Below, one piece after another: positions 16,757-26,722 of a DNA stretch of 54,810 bases. The translations under genes and the position numbers were made by a program. A model generated the notes under the pieces. The model was not told the DNA's origin, ran no database searches, and saw only the letters and a list, made by a program, of their open reading frames with translations. The DNA comes from Methylicorpusculum sp. (lineage in GTDB: Bacteria > Pseudomonadota > Gammaproteobacteria > Methylococcales > Methylomonadaceae), in the NCBI RefSeq assembly GCF_030651835.1, contig NZ_JAUSBX010000025.1:1-54810 (forward strand), read 5' to 3'. Positions within the stretch are counted from its first letter, which is position 1. Each line of letters starts with the position of its first letter.

Positions 16757-18574
16757 GTGATCCAACAATTAAGAAATATTGCAATCATTGCTCACGTAGA
16801 CCATGGCAAAACAACCCTGGTAGATAAGTTACTGCAACAATCGGGGACTTTCAAAGACCATGAAAAGGTTTCTGAGCGGATGATGGACTCTAACGATCTT
16901 GAGAGAGAGCGCGGCATTACGATTCTGGCTAAAAACACGGCAATAGATTGGGAGGGATATCACATAAATATTGTCGATACCCCGGGCCATGCCGACTTTG
17001 GCGGTGAAGTTGAGCGGGTGCTCTCTATGGTTGACTCGGTCCTGCTATTAGTCGATGCCGTCGATGGTCCCATGCCGCAAACGCGTTTTGTTACGCAAAA
17101 GGCATTTGCACTGGGACTGAAGCCTATCGTGGTAATCAATAAAATTGATCGCCCTGGCGCCCGCCCTGACTGGGTTGTTGATCAGACCTTTGATTTATTT
17201 GATCGATTGGGTGCAACTGATGAACAATTGGATTTTCCAATTGTTTATGCTTCCGCCTTGAACGGTTATGCAAGTTTGGAATCTACCGCTACCGAAGGCG
17301 ACATGACGCCTTTATTCCAAACGATTGTGGATAAAGTAAGTCCGCCAAATGTTGATTTGGAAGGGCCCTTTCAAATGCAGGTATCCAGCCTGGATTACAA
17401 TTCCTATGTAGGTGTTATTGGGATTGGCCGGATTCAGCGTGGCTCAGTGAAGTCAAATATGTCGCTGACTTTGATCAACCGCGAAGGCGTAACGCGTAAA
17501 GGACGTATCTTGCAAATATTCGGGTTTCACGGTTTGGAACGCGTGGAAGTGCCTGAAGCAAGAGCGGGCGATATCATTGCATTTACCGGTATTGACAAGT
17601 TGGAAATTTCGGAAACCTTGTGCCATCCTGATGCAGTTGAGGCCATGACGCCCCTGTCTGTGGATGAGCCTACCGTTACCATGACCTTTCAAGTCAATAA
17701 TTCTCCTTTTGCCGGTAGAGAAGGTAAGTATGTAACTTCGAGGCAGATACGTGAGCGCCTGGAAAAAGAGTTGCAGCATAATGTGGCGCTGCGTGTTGAA
17801 GATACAGAAGATCCCGATAAATTTAAAGTTTCCGGTCGCGGCGAATTACACTTGTCGGTACTGATTGAAAATATGCGGCGTGAGGGATTTGAACTCGGAG
17901 TTTCCAGGCCGGAAGTCATCATCAAGGAGATCGATGGCGTAAAATGCGAGCCGTTTGAAATGGTGACCATTGAGGTTGAAGAAATTCATCAAGGCACCAT
18001 TATGGAAAAAATGGGTGACCGCAAAGGCGATTTACAGAATATGGTACCGGATGGTAAAGGCCGGGTTCGTTTGGAATATATCGTTCCGTCAAGAGGCTTG
18101 ATTGGTTTTCAATCCGAGTTTCTGACTGCAACATCAGGATCAGGCCTTCTTTATCATGTATTTGAAAATTATGGGCCTCTCAGACCGGGAACAGTAGGTA
18201 AACGCCAACGAGGCGTGCTAATCTCAATGCTGCAAGGCAAGGCGGTCTCATTCGGTTTGTTCAACTTACAGGAACGTGGTGATTTATTCCTGGTGCATGG
18301 TGATGAAGTTTACGAGGGAATGTTAGTGGGTATACATTCTCGAGCTAATGATTTGGTGGTCAATCCAACCAAGGCCAAGCAGTTGACGAATATGCGTGCA
18401 TCCGGAAGCGACGAGGCGTTGACATTAAGTCCAATTCAAAAATTTACGCTGGAACAAGCTTTGGAATTTATTGATGAAGATGAGTTGGTGGAAGTAACAC
18501 CTAAATCGATCCGCTTGCGTAAAAGGCTTTTGACCGAAAATGACAGAAAGCGGGTATCACGTTCAGGCGTATAA
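16757..18574 (+). CDS. typA: Ribosome-associated GTPase TypA/BipA
   Basis: This 605-residue translational GTPase has all G motifs: [10 protein letters not shown] near residues 11-20, the RGITI switch I, DTPGH near 74-78 and NKID near 128-131. EF-G-like domains II, III and V follow, then the TypA-specific C-terminal domain ([17 protein letters not shown] near 444-460). It binds the ribosome and supports assembly and stress adaptation, mostly at low temperature in other bacteria. The start is GTG 16757; an upstream extension is not open. Length and motifs are complete. Confidence 0.95.
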   Translation: MIQQLRNIAIIAHVDHGKTTLVDKLLQQSGTFKDHEKVSERMMDSNDLERERGITILAKNTAIDWEGYHINIVDTPGHADFGGEVERVLSMVDSVLLLVDAVDGPMPQTRFVTQKAFALGLKPIVVINKIDRPGARPDWVVDQTFDLFDRLGATDEQLDFPIVYASALNGYASLESTATEGDMTPLFQTIVDKVSPPNVDLEGPFQMQVSSLDYNSYVGVIGIGRIQRGSVKSNMSLTLINREGVTRKGRILQIFGFHGLERVEVPEARAGDIIAFTGIDKLEISETLCHPDAVEAMTPLSVDEPTVTMTFQVNNSPFAGREGKYVTSRQIRERLEKELQHNVALRVEDTEDPDKFKVSGRGELHLSVLIENMRREGFELGVSRPEVIIKEIDGVKCEPFEMVTIEVEEIHQGTIMEKMGDRKGDLQNMVPDGKGRVRLEYIVPSRGLIGFQSEFLTATSGSGLLYHVFENYGPLRPGTVGKRQRGVLISMLQGKAVSFGLFNLQERGDLFLVHGDEVYEGMLVGIHSRANDLVVNPTKAKQLTNMRASGSDEALTLSPIQKFTLEQALEFIDEDELVEVTPKSIRLRKRLLTENDRKRVSRSGV

Positions 18575-18914
18575 AAATCTGTCTGGTATTTTTGAAAATT
18601 AGATAGGAATAATGAGGAGAGTTGCACAGTAGAAAATTGTTAACAATTTTTGAAGTGCATGCTCTCAATCAACCAGCAATTCTCAATTTGAAGGGGAAAA
18701 AGGGTAGGGGGATGCTTTTTGAGGATGTCGGCATCAGTAATGCTGCTGTCAGGCACCCAAGGAAGGGTTTAAGACGTTCCTCGAAAAGCTTTTCCCAGCC
18801 CAAAATGACGCTGAAAATATCAAACTGGGAATTGCTGTACTCTCAACATAATGGACGGCATCTAGAAACTTTCATAGTAGAATGCCTTGATTAACATTTA
18901 GCCTAATAGTTGTT
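18575..18914 (+). other. Intergenic region without a recognisable gene
   Basis: The 340 bases between typA and hisB contain short open frames (for example 18622-18894, TTG start), but none shows a known domain or a convincing ribosome site. A second frame here ends IKLGIAVLST with stop near 18852 and might be the tail of an eroded gene. The last 60 bases (AGTAGAATGCC near 18875) may include the his operon promoter, but no clean -35/-10 pair could be assigned. Confidence 0.4.
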
Positions 18915-19508
18915 ATGGAATCACGCACCGCGGAAATCGAGCGCAACACGCTTGAAACGCAAATAAAAGTTAAGATTAATTTGGATGGGACAGGAAAGTC
19001 ATCATTTTCAACAGGTATTCCTTTTCTTGAACACATGCTGGATCAAATTGCCAGACATGGGCTGATTGATATGACCATTGATGCCAAAGGCGATTTGCAT
19101 ATTGACGATCATCATACTGTCGAAGACATCGGTATCACGCTAGGCCAGGCTTTTGCTGCTGCATTGAGTGAAAAAAAAGGCATTTACCGCTATGGACATG
19201 CTTATGTTCCTCTGGATGAAGCATTATCCCGGGTGGTGATCGATTTTTCAGGACGCCCCGGCCTCGTTTATGATGTCAAATTTCCCAGAGCCAGCATCAG
19301 CCGGTTTGATGTTGATCTGTTCCGGGAATTCTTTCAGGGCTTTGTTAATCATGCGGGTGTTACCTTGCATATCGATAATTTGAAAGGGGTCAACGCACAC
19401 CATGTCGCTGAGACCATATTCAAAGCAATGGGACGCGCCGTTCGTATGGCCGTAGATTTAGATCCTCGTATGGCGGGCATCATGCCTTCTACCAAAGGCG
19501 TTCTCTAA
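18915..19508 (+). CDS. hisB: Imidazoleglycerol-phosphate dehydratase
   Basis: HisB converts imidazole-glycerol phosphate to imidazole-acetol phosphate in histidine synthesis. The 197-residue protein is the monofunctional form, without the phosphatase domain fused in E. coli. The paired metal-binding histidine motifs are present: [11 protein letters not shown] near residues 42-52, DDHHTVED near 69-76, VNHAGVTLH and [12 protein letters not shown] near 162-173. It opens the cluster hisB-H-A-F-I-E. hisG, hisD and hisC are not in the window. Confidence 0.95.
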   Translation: MESRTAEIERNTLETQIKVKINLDGTGKSSFSTGIPFLEHMLDQIARHGLIDMTIDAKGDLHIDDHHTVEDIGITLGQAFAAALSEKKGIYRYGHAYVPLDEALSRVVIDFSGRPGLVYDVKFPRASISRFDVDLFREFFQGFVNHAGVTLHIDNLKGVNAHHVAETIFKAMGRAVRMAVDLDPRMAGIMPSTKGVL

Positions 19509-19520
19509 TTTCACACTATT

Positions 19521-20186
19521 ATGTCTTCAGTCGCTGTCATTGATTATGGAATGGGTAATTTGCATTCCATCGCTAAAGCTCTGCAACACGCAGACTCCCA
19601 AATTGATATCAATATCACGAGTAACCATCAGGCCATTCTTGATGCCGATCGTATTGTCTTTCCAGGTGTGGGTGCAATCGGCGATTGCATACATGCGTTA
19701 CAGGAAAGCGGTCTTATCGAGATCATAAAAACGGTTGCAGGCCTTAAACCTTTTCTGGGAATTTGTTTGGGCATGCAGGCGTTGCTGACGGATAGTGAGG
19801 AAAGCCGCGGTGATTCAGATCAAACTAACCTTAAAACACAAGGTTTAAACTTGATTGCCGGGCATGTAGTCCGTTTCCCTGAGTGTTTAAAAGATCGGGA
19901 CGGAAATATTTTGAAAGTGCCGCATATGGGCTGGAATCAAGTGCATTTTAATTCTCATCCATTATGGGAAAACATTACTCAGGCGAGTCGTTTTTATTTT
20001 GTCCATAGCTATTTTACGGTCCCTGATGATGAATCAGTGATCTCTGCCACGGCCAATTACCCCGATGCGTTTGCCTGTGCTTTAGCGCGCGAAAATATAT
20101 TCGCGGTTCAATTTCATCCCGAAAAAAGCCAGTCGGCTGGTTTACAGTTATTGCGCAATTTTTTACATTGGGATGGGCGTGTTTAA
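19521..20186 (+). CDS. hisH: Imidazole glycerol phosphate synthase, glutaminase subunit
   Basis: HisH releases ammonia from glutamine and channels it to HisF, forming imidazole-glycerol phosphate and AICAR. The class I amidotransferase triad is visible: the nucleophile in GICLGMQ near residues 81-87, and the His and Glu in QFHPEKSQ near 200-207. The 221-residue length is a little above the usual 200 or so, with an insert near residues 95-110. It follows hisB after 12 bases and precedes hisA. Confidence 0.95.
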   Translation: MSSVAVIDYGMGNLHSIAKALQHADSQIDINITSNHQAILDADRIVFPGVGAIGDCIHALQESGLIEIIKTVAGLKPFLGICLGMQALLTDSEESRGDSDQTNLKTQGLNLIAGHVVRFPECLKDRDGNILKVPHMGWNQVHFNSHPLWENITQASRFYFVHSYFTVPDDESVISATANYPDAFACALARENIFAVQFHPEKSQSAGLQLLRNFLHWDGRV

Positions 20187-20245
20187 CCTAAGTTTTGTCC
20201 GGTCACCTTTCCGGCATTCAGTAAGATCTTTAGGAAGCTATTATT

Positions 20246-20980
20246 ATGTTGCTGATACCTGCAATTGACTTAAAAGAAGGAAAATGCGTCCGCTTGCGGC
20301 AGGGCAGGATGGACGAAGATACGGTTTTCTCTGATGATCCGGTGGCTGTTGCCGGAAAATGGGTGGAAGCCGGAGCCAAGCGGATTCATTTGGTTGATTT
20401 AGACGGCGCCTTTGCCGGAAAACCAAAAAATGCGGCAGTCATCCATCGTATTGTTCAGGCGTATCCGGATGTTCCTATTCAAATCGGGGGCGGTATTCGC
20501 GATGAGGATACGATTCAAAGCTATCTCGATGCGGGTGTTCAATATGTCATCATAGGAACCAAAGCGGTCAGCGCGCCTCATTTTATAAAAGATGTTGCGA
20601 TTGAGTTTCCCGGACATATTATTGTCGGTCTGGATGCAAAAGAAGGAAAAGTGGCGATTGATGGATGGTCTAAATTATCACATCACGATGTGATTGATTT
20701 GGCTCAAAAATTTGAGGCCGATGGGGTTGAAGCCATTATCTACACCGATATTTCACGGGACGGCATGATGAACGGCGTCAATGTAGAAGCCACGGCAAAA
20801 TTAGCCCGGTCAATCAATATTCCTGTTATTGCTTCGGGCGGTATCACCGATATCAGCGACATTCATGAACTGGGCAAATATGTCGGTGATGGCATCATGG
20901 GTGCCATCACCGGTCGCGCAATATATGAAGGGACTCTTGATTTTGCTTCCGCGGCACTGTTAGCCGAGACATTCGATTAA
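20246..20980 (+). CDS. hisA: ProFAR isomerase (phosphoribosylformimino-AICAR-P isomerase)
   Basis: HisA opens the ribose of ProFAR by an Amadori rearrangement to give PRFAR. The 244-residue (beta/alpha)8 barrel begins [20 protein letters not shown], with the catalytic Asp in AIDLKEG. The second catalytic Asp lies in [10 protein letters not shown] near residues 168-177, and phosphate-binding glycines lie in QIGGGIRD near 78-85 and ASGGITD. The ribosome site AGGAAG lies at suitable spacing. It is separated from hisF by two bases. Confidence 0.96.
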   Translation: MLLIPAIDLKEGKCVRLRQGRMDEDTVFSDDPVAVAGKWVEAGAKRIHLVDLDGAFAGKPKNAAVIHRIVQAYPDVPIQIGGGIRDEDTIQSYLDAGVQYVIIGTKAVSAPHFIKDVAIEFPGHIIVGLDAKEGKVAIDGWSKLSHHDVIDLAQKFEADGVEAIIYTDISRDGMMNGVNVEATAKLARSINIPVIASGGITDISDIHELGKYVGDGIMGAITGRAIYEGTLDFASAALLAETFD

Positions 20981-20982
20981 TT

Positions 20983-21756
20983 ATGGGCTTAGCAAAACGC
21001 GTCATACCTTGTCTGGATGTCGATAATGGCCGGGTGGTCAAAGGTGTAAAGTTTGTCGATATCAGGGATGCCGGTGATCCTGTTGAAATTGCGAGACGTT
21101 ATGATCGCGAGGGCGCAGACGAGCTTACCTTTCTGGATATAACGGCCACACACGATAATCGGGAAACCATTGTCCATGTTGTCGAACAAGTAGCCAGTGA
21201 AGTTTTTATCCCTTTGACCGTGGGCGGGGGTATAAGAACTCTGGACGATATCCGGCGCATGTTGAATGCTGGCGCTGATAAGGTCGGCATTAACAGCGCG
21301 GCGGTATTTAATCCGGATTTTGTCAGGCAGGCAGCGCAAAGATTTGGTTCGCAATGCATAGTTGTTGCTATAGATGCCAAAAAGGTGAGTGCTCCAAATG
21401 AAGCCAACCGGTGGGAGATTTTTACTCATGGAGGCCGAAAAGGAACCGGTATCGATGCGGTTGAATGGGCAAAGAAAATGGTTGACTATGGCGCGGGTGA
21501 AATTTTATTGACCAGTATGGATAGAGACGGCACACGTGAGGGATTCGATCTGATCTTGACTCGAGCGATCAGTGAAGCGGTTTCTGTTCCGGTCATTGCA
21601 TCCGGCGGCGTTGGTAATCTGGAGCATCTTGCTGAAGGTATTCTGGAAGGTAAAGCCGATGCAGTTTTGGCCGCAAGTATTTTTCATTTTGCTGAACACA
21701 GTGTGCTTGAGGCCAAGCAACATATGGCTTTACGCGGTATTGAGGTACGTTTATAG
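20983..21756 (+). CDS. hisF: Imidazole glycerol phosphate synthase, cyclase subunit
   Basis: HisF uses ammonia from HisH to cleave and cyclise PRFAR. This 257-residue barrel, paralogous to HisA, has the catalytic Asp in [15 protein letters not shown] near residues 9-23 and the second Asp in [12 protein letters not shown] near 175-186. Phosphate sites TVGGGIRT and ASGGVG are present. Its stop overlaps the GTG start of hisI by one base, so the two are translationally coupled. Confidence 0.96.
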   Translation: MGLAKRVIPCLDVDNGRVVKGVKFVDIRDAGDPVEIARRYDREGADELTFLDITATHDNRETIVHVVEQVASEVFIPLTVGGGIRTLDDIRRMLNAGADKVGINSAAVFNPDFVRQAAQRFGSQCIVVAIDAKKVSAPNEANRWEIFTHGGRKGTGIDAVEWAKKMVDYGAGEILLTSMDRDGTREGFDLILTRAISEAVSVPVIASGGVGNLEHLAEGILEGKADAVLAASIFHFAEHSVLEAKQHMALRGIEVRL

Positions 21757-22148
21757 TGACAGGCGATTGGTTGGATGAAATACGCTGGACCAGCGAAGGT
21801 CTAATCCCGGTCATCGCACAGCAGGCCGATACCGGTAAAGTGTTAATGTTTGCCTGGATGAATCGTGAGTCGCTGGCATTGACGGTAGAGGAAGGCCATG
21901 CGGTCTATTGGTCCCGATCAAGAAACCGGCTTTGGCGCAAAGGCGAAGAATCCGGGCACAGACAGAAAGTCATTTCGCTTTATCTGGATTGTGATGAGGA
22001 TGTTATTTTATTAGCCGTTGATCAGCACGGAGGTATCGCTTGTCATACCGGACGGCATAGTTGTTTTTACAGAAAACTGGTCGATGGTCAATGGCAGGCA
22101 GTTGATCCGGTTTTAAAAGACCCTAAAGCGATATACAATCATGAATGA
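21756..22148 (+). CDS. hisI: Phosphoribosyl-AMP cyclohydrolase
   Basis: HisI opens the adenine ring of phosphoribosyl-AMP, the third step of histidine synthesis. The 130-residue protein has the core [20 protein letters not shown]. The Mg/Zn ligands are in [10 protein letters not shown] near residues 75-84, and the Zn cysteines in [11 protein letters not shown] near 94-104. It is the stand-alone form rather than the HisIE fusion of enterics. The start is GTG 21756. The end overlaps hisE by eight bases. Confidence 0.95.
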   Translation: MTGDWLDEIRWTSEGLIPVIAQQADTGKVLMFAWMNRESLALTVEEGHAVYWSRSRNRLWRKGEESGHRQKVISLYLDCDEDVILLAVDQHGGIACHTGRHSCFYRKLVDGQWQAVDPVLKDPKAIYNHE

Positions 22149-22461
22149 TGTTTTGCAACAATTAGCCGATATACTGGAACAGCGCAAACAGGCGATGGAA
22201 GAAAAATCGTATGTTGCCAGTCTTTACGCAAAAGGTTTGGACACCATTTTAAAAAAAATTGGTGAAGAGGCTACGGAAACGGTTATTGCCGCTAAAAACG
22301 GTGATAAAGAGCAAATTATTTATGAAACAGCGGACTTGTGGTTCCATTGTATGGTGTTGTTGGCTCAACAGGGGCTGGGACCGGATCTGGTGCTGCAAGA
22401 ATTACAGCGGCGCTTTGGTTTATCCGGATTAGAGGAAAAAGCACAACGCTCAAAAAATTAA
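22141..22461 (+). CDS. hisE: Phosphoribosyl-ATP pyrophosphatase
   Basis: HisE hydrolyses phosphoribosyl-ATP to phosphoribosyl-AMP and pyrophosphate, acting just before HisI. The 106-residue all-alpha protein (MazG-like fold) has the conserved [14 protein letters not shown] near residues 41-54 and [14 protein letters not shown] near 61-74, which supply the Mg-binding acidic residues. It is encoded separately from hisI, overlapping it by eight bases, and is followed 34 bases later by tatA. The his-tat adjacency suggests one long transcript. Confidence 0.94.
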   Translation: MNDVLQQLADILEQRKQAMEEKSYVASLYAKGLDTILKKIGEEATETVIAAKNGDKEQIIYETADLWFHCMVLLAQQGLGPDLVLQELQRRFGLSGLEEKAQRSKN

Positions 22462-22495
22462 CATAATTTCGGCATAAGCCGATTCGGAGTCAAAA

Positions 22496-22714
22496 ATGGG
22501 CATCAGTGTTACTCAATTACTCATTGTTTTAGCTATCGTCATTGTGTTGTTCGGTACAAAAAGACTGCGCAATATCGGTTCCGATCTGGGCGGTGCCATC
22601 AAAGGCTTTCGTTCAGCGATGAAAGATGGCGAGGCTGGCAAAAACTTGCCGGACAAAGATGATGAAGACGATATTGTCAGTCATGTCGAATCTAAAGATG
22701 ACAAAAAAGTTTAG
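22496..22714 (+). CDS. tatA: Sec-independent translocase subunit TatA
   Basis: TatA forms the size-adjustable conduit of the twin-arginine pathway, which exports folded proteins. The 72-residue protein starts [20 protein letters not shown], a single membrane helix. The hinge [20 protein letters not shown] follows as the amphipathic helix, and an acidic, disordered tail ends it. Length and FGxxKL-type hinge are typical. It is first of tatA-tatB-tatC, all within a few bases of each other. Confidence 0.93.
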   Translation: MGISVTQLLIVLAIVIVLFGTKRLRNIGSDLGGAIKGFRSAMKDGEAGKNLPDKDDEDDIVSHVESKDDKKV

Positions 22715-22722
22715 ACAACATT

Positions 22723-23043
22723 ATGTTTGACGTTGGTTTTTGGGAAATTTGCATGGTGGGTTTGGTCAGTCTGCTGGTGATTGGGCCGGAAAGGCTTCCC
22801 AAAGCTGCCCGAATTGCAGGCTACTGGTTGGGCAAAACACGCAGTATGGTCGCGGCTGTAAAGGCTGAAATCAAAGAGGAATTACAGGCCGAAGAGATTC
22901 GGCAAACCTTGCGGGAACATGCGTCACTTGAAGATCTGAACGAGACTATTTCAGAAGTTAAGCAGGCTTCTCAAAACCTGAAAGAATCAATTGATAACGT
23001 CCCCAAACAATTGAGCGGAAAAACAAAGCCCGTCGATGAGTAA
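22723..23043 (+). CDS. tatB: Sec-independent translocase subunit TatB
   Basis: TatB, with TatC, forms the receptor for twin-arginine signal peptides. The 106-residue protein begins [20 protein letters not shown] with the conserved Glu in the membrane helix. [10 protein letters not shown] follows, the hinge that distinguishes TatB from TatA, then a long charged amphipathic and coiled segment. It starts eight bases after tatA and overlaps the start of tatC by eight bases. Confidence 0.93.
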   Translation: MFDVGFWEICMVGLVSLLVIGPERLPKAARIAGYWLGKTRSMVAAVKAEIKEELQAEEIRQTLREHASLEDLNETISEVKQASQNLKESIDNVPKQLSGKTKPVDE

Positions 23044-23809
23044 ACATACTTTTGATCACCAAGAAGAACTGCCGTTCATCTCGCATTTAATTGAGCTACG
23101 AAATCGGATTTTAAAAGTCGTTCTTTGTGTGCTGGTTGTGTTTCTGGGCTTAGCGACCTATGCAAATCAGATATACAGCTATCTGGCTGGTCCGCTGTTA
23201 AAGCATTTGCCGGAAAATAGTACGATGATTGCGATTGATGTCGCATCGCCTTTTTTCACCCCGTTTAAGCTGGCGCTGGTTCTTTCAGTATTCATAGCAG
23301 TGCCTATTATCCTGTATCAATTTTGGGCCTTTGTAGCGCCGGGTTTGTATAAGAATGAACGGAAAATGATCCTGCCTTTGCTCGTTGCAAGCACATTTCT
23401 GTTTTACTTGGGCGTGGCTTTTGCCTACTTCGTCGTTTTTCCGTTAATTTTCGGGTTTTTAACGGCCGCGGCACCGGAAGGGGTTGCGGTAATGACGGAT
23501 ATCAGTAAATACCTGGATTTTGTGCTGACCCTGTTTTTTGCTTTCGGCATTTGCTTTGAAGTGCCGATATTCACAATAGTATTGGTTTGGACGGGTTTGA
23601 CATCGCCGGCTGATTTAGCTGAAAAGCGTCCTTATGTGATTGTTGGGGCTTTTATTATCGGGATGTTGCTGACTCCGCCCGATGCAATATCACAGACCTT
23701 ACTGGCTATTCCAATGTGGATGTTGTTTGAAGTCGGCCTATTGTTCTCGCGTTTGTTCGTACGCAAACAGGATAACGGCTTGCAAACCACGACCGGGGAA
23801 GATGAGTAA
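23036..23809 (+). CDS. tatC: Sec-independent translocase subunit TatC
   Basis: TatC is the six-helix membrane receptor that binds the twin-arginine motif. The 257-residue protein has the N-terminal [16 protein letters not shown] near residues 9-24 with the functional Glu and Arg. [15 protein letters not shown] follows near 101-115, and [10 protein letters not shown] lies near the end of the periplasmic cap. Length and helix number are normal. It ends 24 bases before the convergent lipoprotein gene; no clear terminator lies between. Confidence 0.95.
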   Translation: MSKHTFDHQEELPFISHLIELRNRILKVVLCVLVVFLGLATYANQIYSYLAGPLLKHLPENSTMIAIDVASPFFTPFKLALVLSVFIAVPIILYQFWAFVAPGLYKNERKMILPLLVASTFLFYLGVAFAYFVVFPLIFGFLTAAAPEGVAVMTDISKYLDFVLTLFFAFGICFEVPIFTIVLVWTGLTSPADLAEKRPYVIVGAFIIGMLLTPPDAISQTLLAIPMWMLFEVGLLFSRLFVRKQDNGLQTTTGEDE

Positions 23810-23833
23810 TCATTCACTCAGTCAGCTTCAAAT

Positions 23834-24439
23834 CTATTCTTCCGATATAAAAATCAAGTTTTTCAGCGATTCTGCCAGCTTTTCGTTACCTGTTTCGTTG
23901 AGGCGCAAGGTATCGGCGGTCAGCGAGGGATCCTTCATCAAGTCAGGCACTAAGTCCAATTCGACAGGCACATTCTGGCGAGTCGCAACTTCTTGGTAGA
24001 ACGATGCGCTGAAACCGCTTTGAGGCTGGGAAGGCAGGCCGAGAAGCAACAGTTTAATATTGCGATTTTTAATCTCGATGATCATTTTTTCCAGGTTAGC
24101 CATCGTTTCTTCTGGCTCAATATTGTTTTGCATATCACTGCCCCCATGAGCCAGAATGACAAAGTCGGGGTGCTGCTGATCCAATAATTCGATGAGTCTG
24201 GCAATAGCATCGCGAGTCAATTCTTTAGTTTTACCGCCATTCGTTACAGGAAGCAGAGTGAGCTCGCTAAGAATATTCGGGTAAGCATTCGGGTCGCTCA
24301 GCGTTGTGCCGTAGGTCAGATTGTCCCCAAAAGCCAGAATGCTGGCATTTCTCGGCAGATTTATAGACGATGACTGAAAGTGTGCGCAAGCCGACAGCAG
24401 CAGGCAGATTGAAATAAAAGCGTTTTTAATGGGGTTCAT
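23834..24439 (-). CDS. SGNH/GDSL-hydrolase-fold lipoprotein lacking the catalytic residues
   Basis: The 201-residue protein has a lipoprotein signal (ICLLLSAC, lipid Cys at residue 18) and then reads like an arylesterase/TesA-type SGNH hydrolase. The catalytic blocks are all changed. Block I is FGDNLTYG instead of GDSLT, so Asn40 replaces the nucleophilic Ser. Block II is NGGKTKELT, with Lys72 where the oxyanion Gly is expected. Block III is HGGSDMQ, with Ser101 for Asn. Block V is DTLRLNETG, with Arg179 for the catalytic His. The fold is otherwise kept and the frame intact, so this is probably a non-hydrolytic binding lipoprotein of the periplasm. I chose ATG 24439; a TTG at 24451 is possible. 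It starts six bases from the divergent pteridine reductase gene. Confidence 0.75.
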   Translation of the reverse strand: MNPIKNAFISICLLLSACAHFQSSSINLPRNASILAFGDNLTYGTTLSDPNAYPNILSELTLLPVTNGGKTKELTRDAIARLIELLDQQHPDFVILAHGGSDMQNNIEPEETMANLEKMIIEIKNRNIKLLLLGLPSQPQSGFSASFYQEVATRQNVPVELDLVPDLMKDPSLTADTLRLNETGNEKLAESLKNLIFISEE

Positions 24440-24445
24440 GGGTTT

Positions 24446-25177
24446 ATGCAAAAAATTGTACTGATTACCGGTGCGGCCAGAAGAATAGGTGCAGTCTGTT
24501 CCCGGTTGTTACATCAACAGGGCTTTAAAATGATTTTGCATTATAGGTCTTCGGGGGATGATGCGCGAAGCCTTTGTGCTGAACTGAACGATCTTCGGCC
24601 CGATTCAGCAGTGGCTTTGTCCGGCAATTTATTGGATATTCAAGCTATTAATGCTTTGGCCAAGGAGGCGGTAACCGTTTGGGGGGCGCTGGATGTCCTG
24701 GTAAACAATGCTTCGTCATTTTATCCCACACCTTTGGATACGGTGACAGAGATTGCTTGGGAGGATTTGCTGGGCACAAATCTGAAAGCGCCTTTTTTCC
24801 TGGCCAAGGCTTTGCTGCCGGAGCTTCGCCGTCGTCAGGGTTGCATTGTCAATATTGCAGACATTCATGCAGAACGTGGCCTGGAAGGCTATCCTGTGTA
24901 CAGTATTGCCAAGGCAGGATTGGTTGCTATGACCAAGGTGCTGGCTAAAGAGTGTGGTCCTGACGTCAGAGTCAACACCATTTCTCCGGGAGCAATATTA
25001 TGGCCTGAGCATGACAGTTCCGAAACCGAGCAAAAAAATATTATAGAAAAAATTCCATTGGGTCATTGCGGAAAGCCGGAAGATATTGCGCGGACAGTGA
25101 AGTTTTTAATTCAGGATGCTGATTACATTACCGGGCAGGAGATTAAGGTGGATGGTGGCCGGACGCTGTTTTGCTGA
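24446..25177 (+). CDS. Pteridine reductase (SDR, PTR1/FolM-like)
   Basis: This is a classical short-chain dehydrogenase of 243 residues. TGAARRIG near residues 7-14 is the TGx3RxG form that marks pteridine reductases and signals NADPH use. NNASSFYPTP near 89-98 and the Y-x3-K catalytic pair in YPVYSIAKAG near 150-159 are also present. By family it reduces dihydropterins, such as dihydrobiopterin/dihydromonapterin or dihydrofolate, to the tetrahydro form. Directly downstream on the other strand are folK and folB, which supports a pterin role. In a methanotroph it could also serve methanopterin-type cofactors, but that is inference. Confidence 0.8.
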   Translation: MQKIVLITGAARRIGAVCSRLLHQQGFKMILHYRSSGDDARSLCAELNDLRPDSAVALSGNLLDIQAINALAKEAVTVWGALDVLVNNASSFYPTPLDTVTEIAWEDLLGTNLKAPFFLAKALLPELRRRQGCIVNIADIHAERGLEGYPVYSIAKAGLVAMTKVLAKECGPDVRVNTISPGAILWPEHDSSETEQKNIIEKIPLGHCGKPEDIARTVKFLIQDADYITGQEIKVDGGRTLFC

Positions 25178-25202
25178 GTGATCATTGTCCGCTTATGATT
25201 GT

Positions 25203-25703
25203 TTATATACTCTTTAACCATTCAGGCACGACTTTCTCTTGATTTATAAGGCTTTTGTCAAAGCTTTCCCATATTTCTGCGTAAGTTCGGTGGTTGATGG
25301 GGTGGCGGAGACCGGGCGCAATTTCGGCAAGAGGTTCCAATACAAAAGCATAGTCCTCGATTTCAGCTCTAGGGATTTGCAGGCGGCCATCATTAAGTAT
25401 CAAGTCATCATAAAGGACAAGATCGAGGTCCAGGGTTCTTGCCGAGAATTTTTTACTGTTCCTGCATCGGCCGTGATTTAGTTCAATCTCTCTGAGGCGC
25501 TGAGAGACGCTGTTAACATCCAGGTCGGTATTGAATCCGACAATCAAATTGTAAAAATCCTCGCCTTCAAAGCCCACGGCCCTGGATTGGTAAACACTGG
25601 AAATCAGTAAGTTACCGAACAGTTGTTGTAGCGCATGTAAGCTGGAGGGAATATTGATGTCTTTATCAATGTTGCTGCCAATGCTTATGAAGCAAAGAGC
25701 CAT
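25203..25703 (-). CDS. folK: 6-hydroxymethyl-7,8-dihydropterin pyrophosphokinase
   Basis: FolK transfers pyrophosphate from ATP to 6-hydroxymethyl-dihydropterin in folate synthesis. The 166-residue protein starts MALCFISIGSNIDKDIN, as expected for the family. It contains FEGEDFYNLIVGFNT near residues 49-63, ELNHGRCRNSKKFSARTLDL near 80-99 (ATP-binding arginines) and LDLVLYDD, whose Asp residues bind Mg2+. Start ATG 25703 is chosen because it gives the family N-terminus. It sits one base after the folB stop, so the two are coupled. Confidence 0.93.
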   Translation of the reverse strand: MALCFISIGSNIDKDINIPSSLHALQQLFGNLLISSVYQSRAVGFEGEDFYNLIVGFNTDLDVNSVSQRLREIELNHGRCRNSKKFSARTLDLDLVLYDDLILNDGRLQIPRAEIEDYAFVLEPLAEIAPGLRHPINHRTYAEIWESFDKSLINQEKVVPEWLKSI

Positions 25704-25704
25704 A

Positions 25705-26058
25705 CTATTGATGTCCTCGTTCGATAATAATGCCAACGTCATTAGCGCCACGAATCGCGCCTTTTTTATTCAGCGTAATTTTAACCCGGCTGATATTGAA
25801 CTCGTTAAGAATAAGCTGCGCAATCTCCTCTGTTAATTTTTCGACTAGAAAAAACTGGCTAGATTCGACAAAAGCGATCACGCGTTTCGATACGGTTTTG
25901 TAATCGAGCGTATAGCTAATATCATCGGTCTCAGCCGCTTTTTTTATGTCGAAGGCCATTTCAATATCTAGAACCACTGTCTGTTTTGTGGTTCGTTCCC
26001 AGTCATAAATACCAATGATTGTTTGTATCTCTAGCCCGCCTAAAAAAATAATATCCAT
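25705..26058 (-). CDS. folB: Dihydroneopterin aldolase
   Basis: FolB cleaves dihydroneopterin to 6-hydroxymethyl-dihydropterin and glycolaldehyde. The 117-residue protein starts MDIIFLGGLEIQTIIGIYDW and has the catalytic Glu in GIYDWERTTKQ. LDYKTVSKRV near residues 51-60 and the active-site Lys in ITLNKKGAIRGANDVGI near 94-110 follow. It is first of the folB-folK pair and divergent from plsY, whose start is 91 bases away. The same folB/plsY pairing is seen in E. coli. Confidence 0.93.
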   Translation of the reverse strand: MDIIFLGGLEIQTIIGIYDWERTTKQTVVLDIEMAFDIKKAAETDDISYTLDYKTVSKRVIAFVESSQFFLVEKLTEEIAQLILNEFNISRVKITLNKKGAIRGANDVGIIIERGHQ

Positions 26059-26149
26059 TGTCTTTTCCGGTTATCATGTGCGCTTTAAAAAGGTAAGTAT
26101 CAGGGAATTGACTCTGGGTTACAAGTTTGACGTTGTCGAGAGGTAAACA

Positions 26150-26722
26150 ATGTTTGAATGGTTATTTATTCCATTAGCTTATTTGGCGGGTTCTATTTCG
26201 AGTGCGATTTTGGTGTGCAAGCTAATGAATTTGCCGGATCCGCGAGATCAAGGCTCAGGCAATCCCGGTGCGACCAATGTGATGCGGATAGGCGGCAAAA
26301 AAGCGGCGGCCATTACCTTGCTCGGCGACCTGTTGAAAGGATTGCTGCCGGTCTATTTTGCAAATCTGTTGAAGGTGTCTCCCGAGATTGTGGCAATGAC
26401 TGGCCTGGCTGCATTCTTAGGTCATTTATACCCCGTTTTTTTTGGTTTTAAAGGGGGAAAAGGAGTGGCAACATCAATAGGTGTATTGCTTGGCTTTTCC
26501 TGGTGGTTAGGCCTGATTTTTATGGTGATCTGGTTTGCCATCTACAAGATTTCAAAAATTTCCTCCTTGTCGGCATTAGTTGCCTCCACCATTTCTCCAG
26601 TCGTAACCTGGTACCTTACCAAAGAAATTTATCTGTTATTTGCTGCTTTAGTGATGACAGTAATTTTGCTTTGGCGGCATAAAAGCAATATCCAAAGGCT
26701 TTTAGCCGGGCAAGAAGCCTGA
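26150..26722 (+). CDS. plsY: Acyl-phosphate:glycerol-3-phosphate acyltransferase
   Basis: PlsY makes lysophosphatidate from acyl-phosphate and glycerol-3-phosphate in the inner membrane, the first step of phospholipid synthesis. This 190-residue protein with about five membrane helices has the three family motifs: GSISSAIL near residues 14-21, [12 protein letters not shown] near 36-47 and [12 protein letters not shown] near 98-109. Its end overlaps the end of the convergent tsaD gene by 21 bases. Confidence 0.95.
   Translation: MFEWLFIPLAYLAGSISSAILVCKLMNLPDPRDQGSGNPGATNVMRIGGKKAAAITLLGDLLKGLLPVYFANLLKVSPEIVAMTGLAAFLGHLYPVFFGFKGGKGVATSIGVLLGFSWWLGLIFMVIWFAIYKISKISSLSALVASTISPVVTWYLTKEIYLLFAALVMTVILLWRHKSNIQRLLAGQEA

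Noticed and set aside
18622-18894. 90-residue open frame between typA and hisB
   Set aside because: TTG start with the ribosome site too close, no recognised domain, basic and low-complexity composition; another frame in the same interval is equally open.
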